Source: Thermoflexibacter sp. (GTDB lineage: Bacteria > Bacteroidota > Bacteroidia > Cytophagales > Thermoflexibacteraceae). From it: a DNA stretch of 6,921 nucleotides. Where the stretch lies: NCBI GenBank assembly GCA_025455345.1, contig JALOMS010000260.1, positions 1 through 6,921 on the forward strand, written 5' to 3'. Position 1 is the first letter of the stretch. Each line of letters starts with the position of its first letter. This document shows, piece by piece, positions 6,361-6,921 of the stretch. The notes under the pieces were generated by a model that was not told where the DNA came from, did not search any database, and was given only the letters and a program-made list of their open reading frames with translations. The position numbers and the translations under genes were made by a program.

Positions 6361-6756
6361 ATGAATATGAGCAATTTTCAAAAAGTGAAGTTTTATTTAC
6401 AAGAACTCGGCTACGATATTACGACTGAAGACCAAGCAGATGAAGTTTTCGTAATCAATGCACCTGAAGATGGAATCCAAAACTTAGTGATTGATTGTGA
6501 GCCTCCTATTTTAATTATAGAACAGTTTTTGTTTGTATTAAACAAACATAACGAAGATATTTTCAAACAATTATTACAAAAAAATAGAGAAATCGTACAT
6601 GGAGCATTTGCTCTTGATGACTCTGGGACTAAAGTAGTGTTTAGGGATACACTTCAATTAGAAAATTTGGATTTGAATGAGTTAGAAGGCTCGCTTAACT
6701 CCTTAAAACTCTTAGTAGCTGAATACTCTGCCACACTTTTAGAGTTCGCAAGATAA
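6361..6756 (+). CDS. YbjN-domain protein (CesT/type III chaperone-like fold), upstream of pspA
   Basis: A 131-residue soluble protein with no signal or membrane segment. It has an N-terminal helix (NFQKVKFYLQELGYD, about 5-19), a central beta region (about 29-54, including VFVINAPEDG and LVIDCE), and then helices and strands around HGAFALDDSGTKVVFRDTL (80-98). A long closing helix follows (about 106-130). This order matches YbjN-domain proteins, which share the fold of type III secretion chaperones and are thought to bind partner proteins. Their biochemical role is poorly defined. pspA starts 48 bases downstream with no terminator between, so they are probably one unit, and PspA or a PspA partner is a reasonable client. 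Met3 is an alternative start that would change nothing important. Confidence 0.8.
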   Translation: MNMSNFQKVKFYLQELGYDITTEDQADEVFVINAPEDGIQNLVIDCEPPILIIEQFLFVLNKHNEDIFKQLLQKNREIVHGAFALDDSGTKVVFRDTLQLENLDLNELEGSLNSLKLLVAEYSATLLEFAR

Positions 6757-6804
6757 AAAATAGTAACTTTCAAGAAATATCATCAACAAACACCAAATAT
6801 TAAT

Positions 6805-6921
6805 ATGGGAATTTTTAATCGTATATTTAACATAGGCAAGTCAGAAGTCCATAATGCTTTGGATAAATTAGAAGACCCTATTAAAATGACAGAACAGGGA
6901 ATTCGAGACCTGAAAACCGAC
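6805..6921 (+). CDS. pspA: PspA/IM30-family membrane-remodelling protein, partial (N-terminus)
   Basis: The frame opens at ATG 6805 and is uninterrupted to the right edge, giving 39 residues. MGIFNRIFNIGKSEVHNALD is the amphipathic N-terminal helix of PspA/IM30/Vipp1 proteins, which inserts into stressed membranes. The LEDPIKMTEQGIRDL stretch with its Asp-Pro pair opens the first helix of the coiled-coil hairpin. The family, of about 220-260 residues, forms ESCRT-III-like oligomers that stabilise or reshape the inner membrane. The rest of the gene lies outside the window, so completeness cannot be judged. The leader is A/C-rich with no Shine-Dalgarno sequence. The match is strong despite the short length. 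Confidence 0.92.
   Translation, partial: MGIFNRIFNIGKSEVHNALDKLEDPIKMTEQGIRDLKTD

Overview
The window is A+T-rich and looks like a chromosomal segment of a Bacteroidota bacterium, probably a Cytophagales-like lineage. This rests on three things seen in the sequence. Promoter -7 boxes of the TAnnTTTG type occur, and no gene has a clear Shine-Dalgarno sequence, only A/T-rich leaders. A lipobox protein is present, and the histidine kinase has a Bacteroidota-style H-box. The assignment is inference from style and family resemblance; no database search was made.

Left part, minus strand. Positions 1-1264 hold the first 421 residues of a membrane sensor histidine kinase whose ATPase domain runs off the left edge. 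Next comes a 312-base gap (1265-1576). It contains helically phased TTAAC boxes in front of the kinase, a long imperfect palindrome (1417-1540) and a terminator for the next operon. Positions 1577-3725 are a compact arsenic-resistance operon transcribed leftward as arsR - acr3 - arsC: repressor, As(III) efflux permease and arsenate reductase. Its promoter carries a 15-bp palindrome lying on the -7 box, the likely ArsR operator.

Right part, plus strand. Divergent from arsR is a RidA-family protein with a lipoprotein signal (3826-4317). Then follows a four-gene envelope-type cluster. It consists of a small M50B-like membrane metalloprotease (4423-5070), a two-TM protein with a possible PH-like domain and a C-terminal coiled coil (5097-6158), a YbjN-domain protein (6361-6756), and the first 39 residues of PspA/IM30 (6805 to the right edge). 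A 202-base gap with hairpins and a T-run separates the first pair from ybjN-pspA, so there may be two transcription units.

How they may work together. The ars genes form a known detoxification route: arsenate is reduced in the cytoplasm, arsenite is exported by Acr3, and expression is released when As(III) binds ArsR. The right cluster suggests a membrane-stress module built around PspA, with an intramembrane protease and a membrane-anchored coiled-coil protein as possible sensor or partner. That link is inference from gene order only, and it is the part of the window most worth following up.
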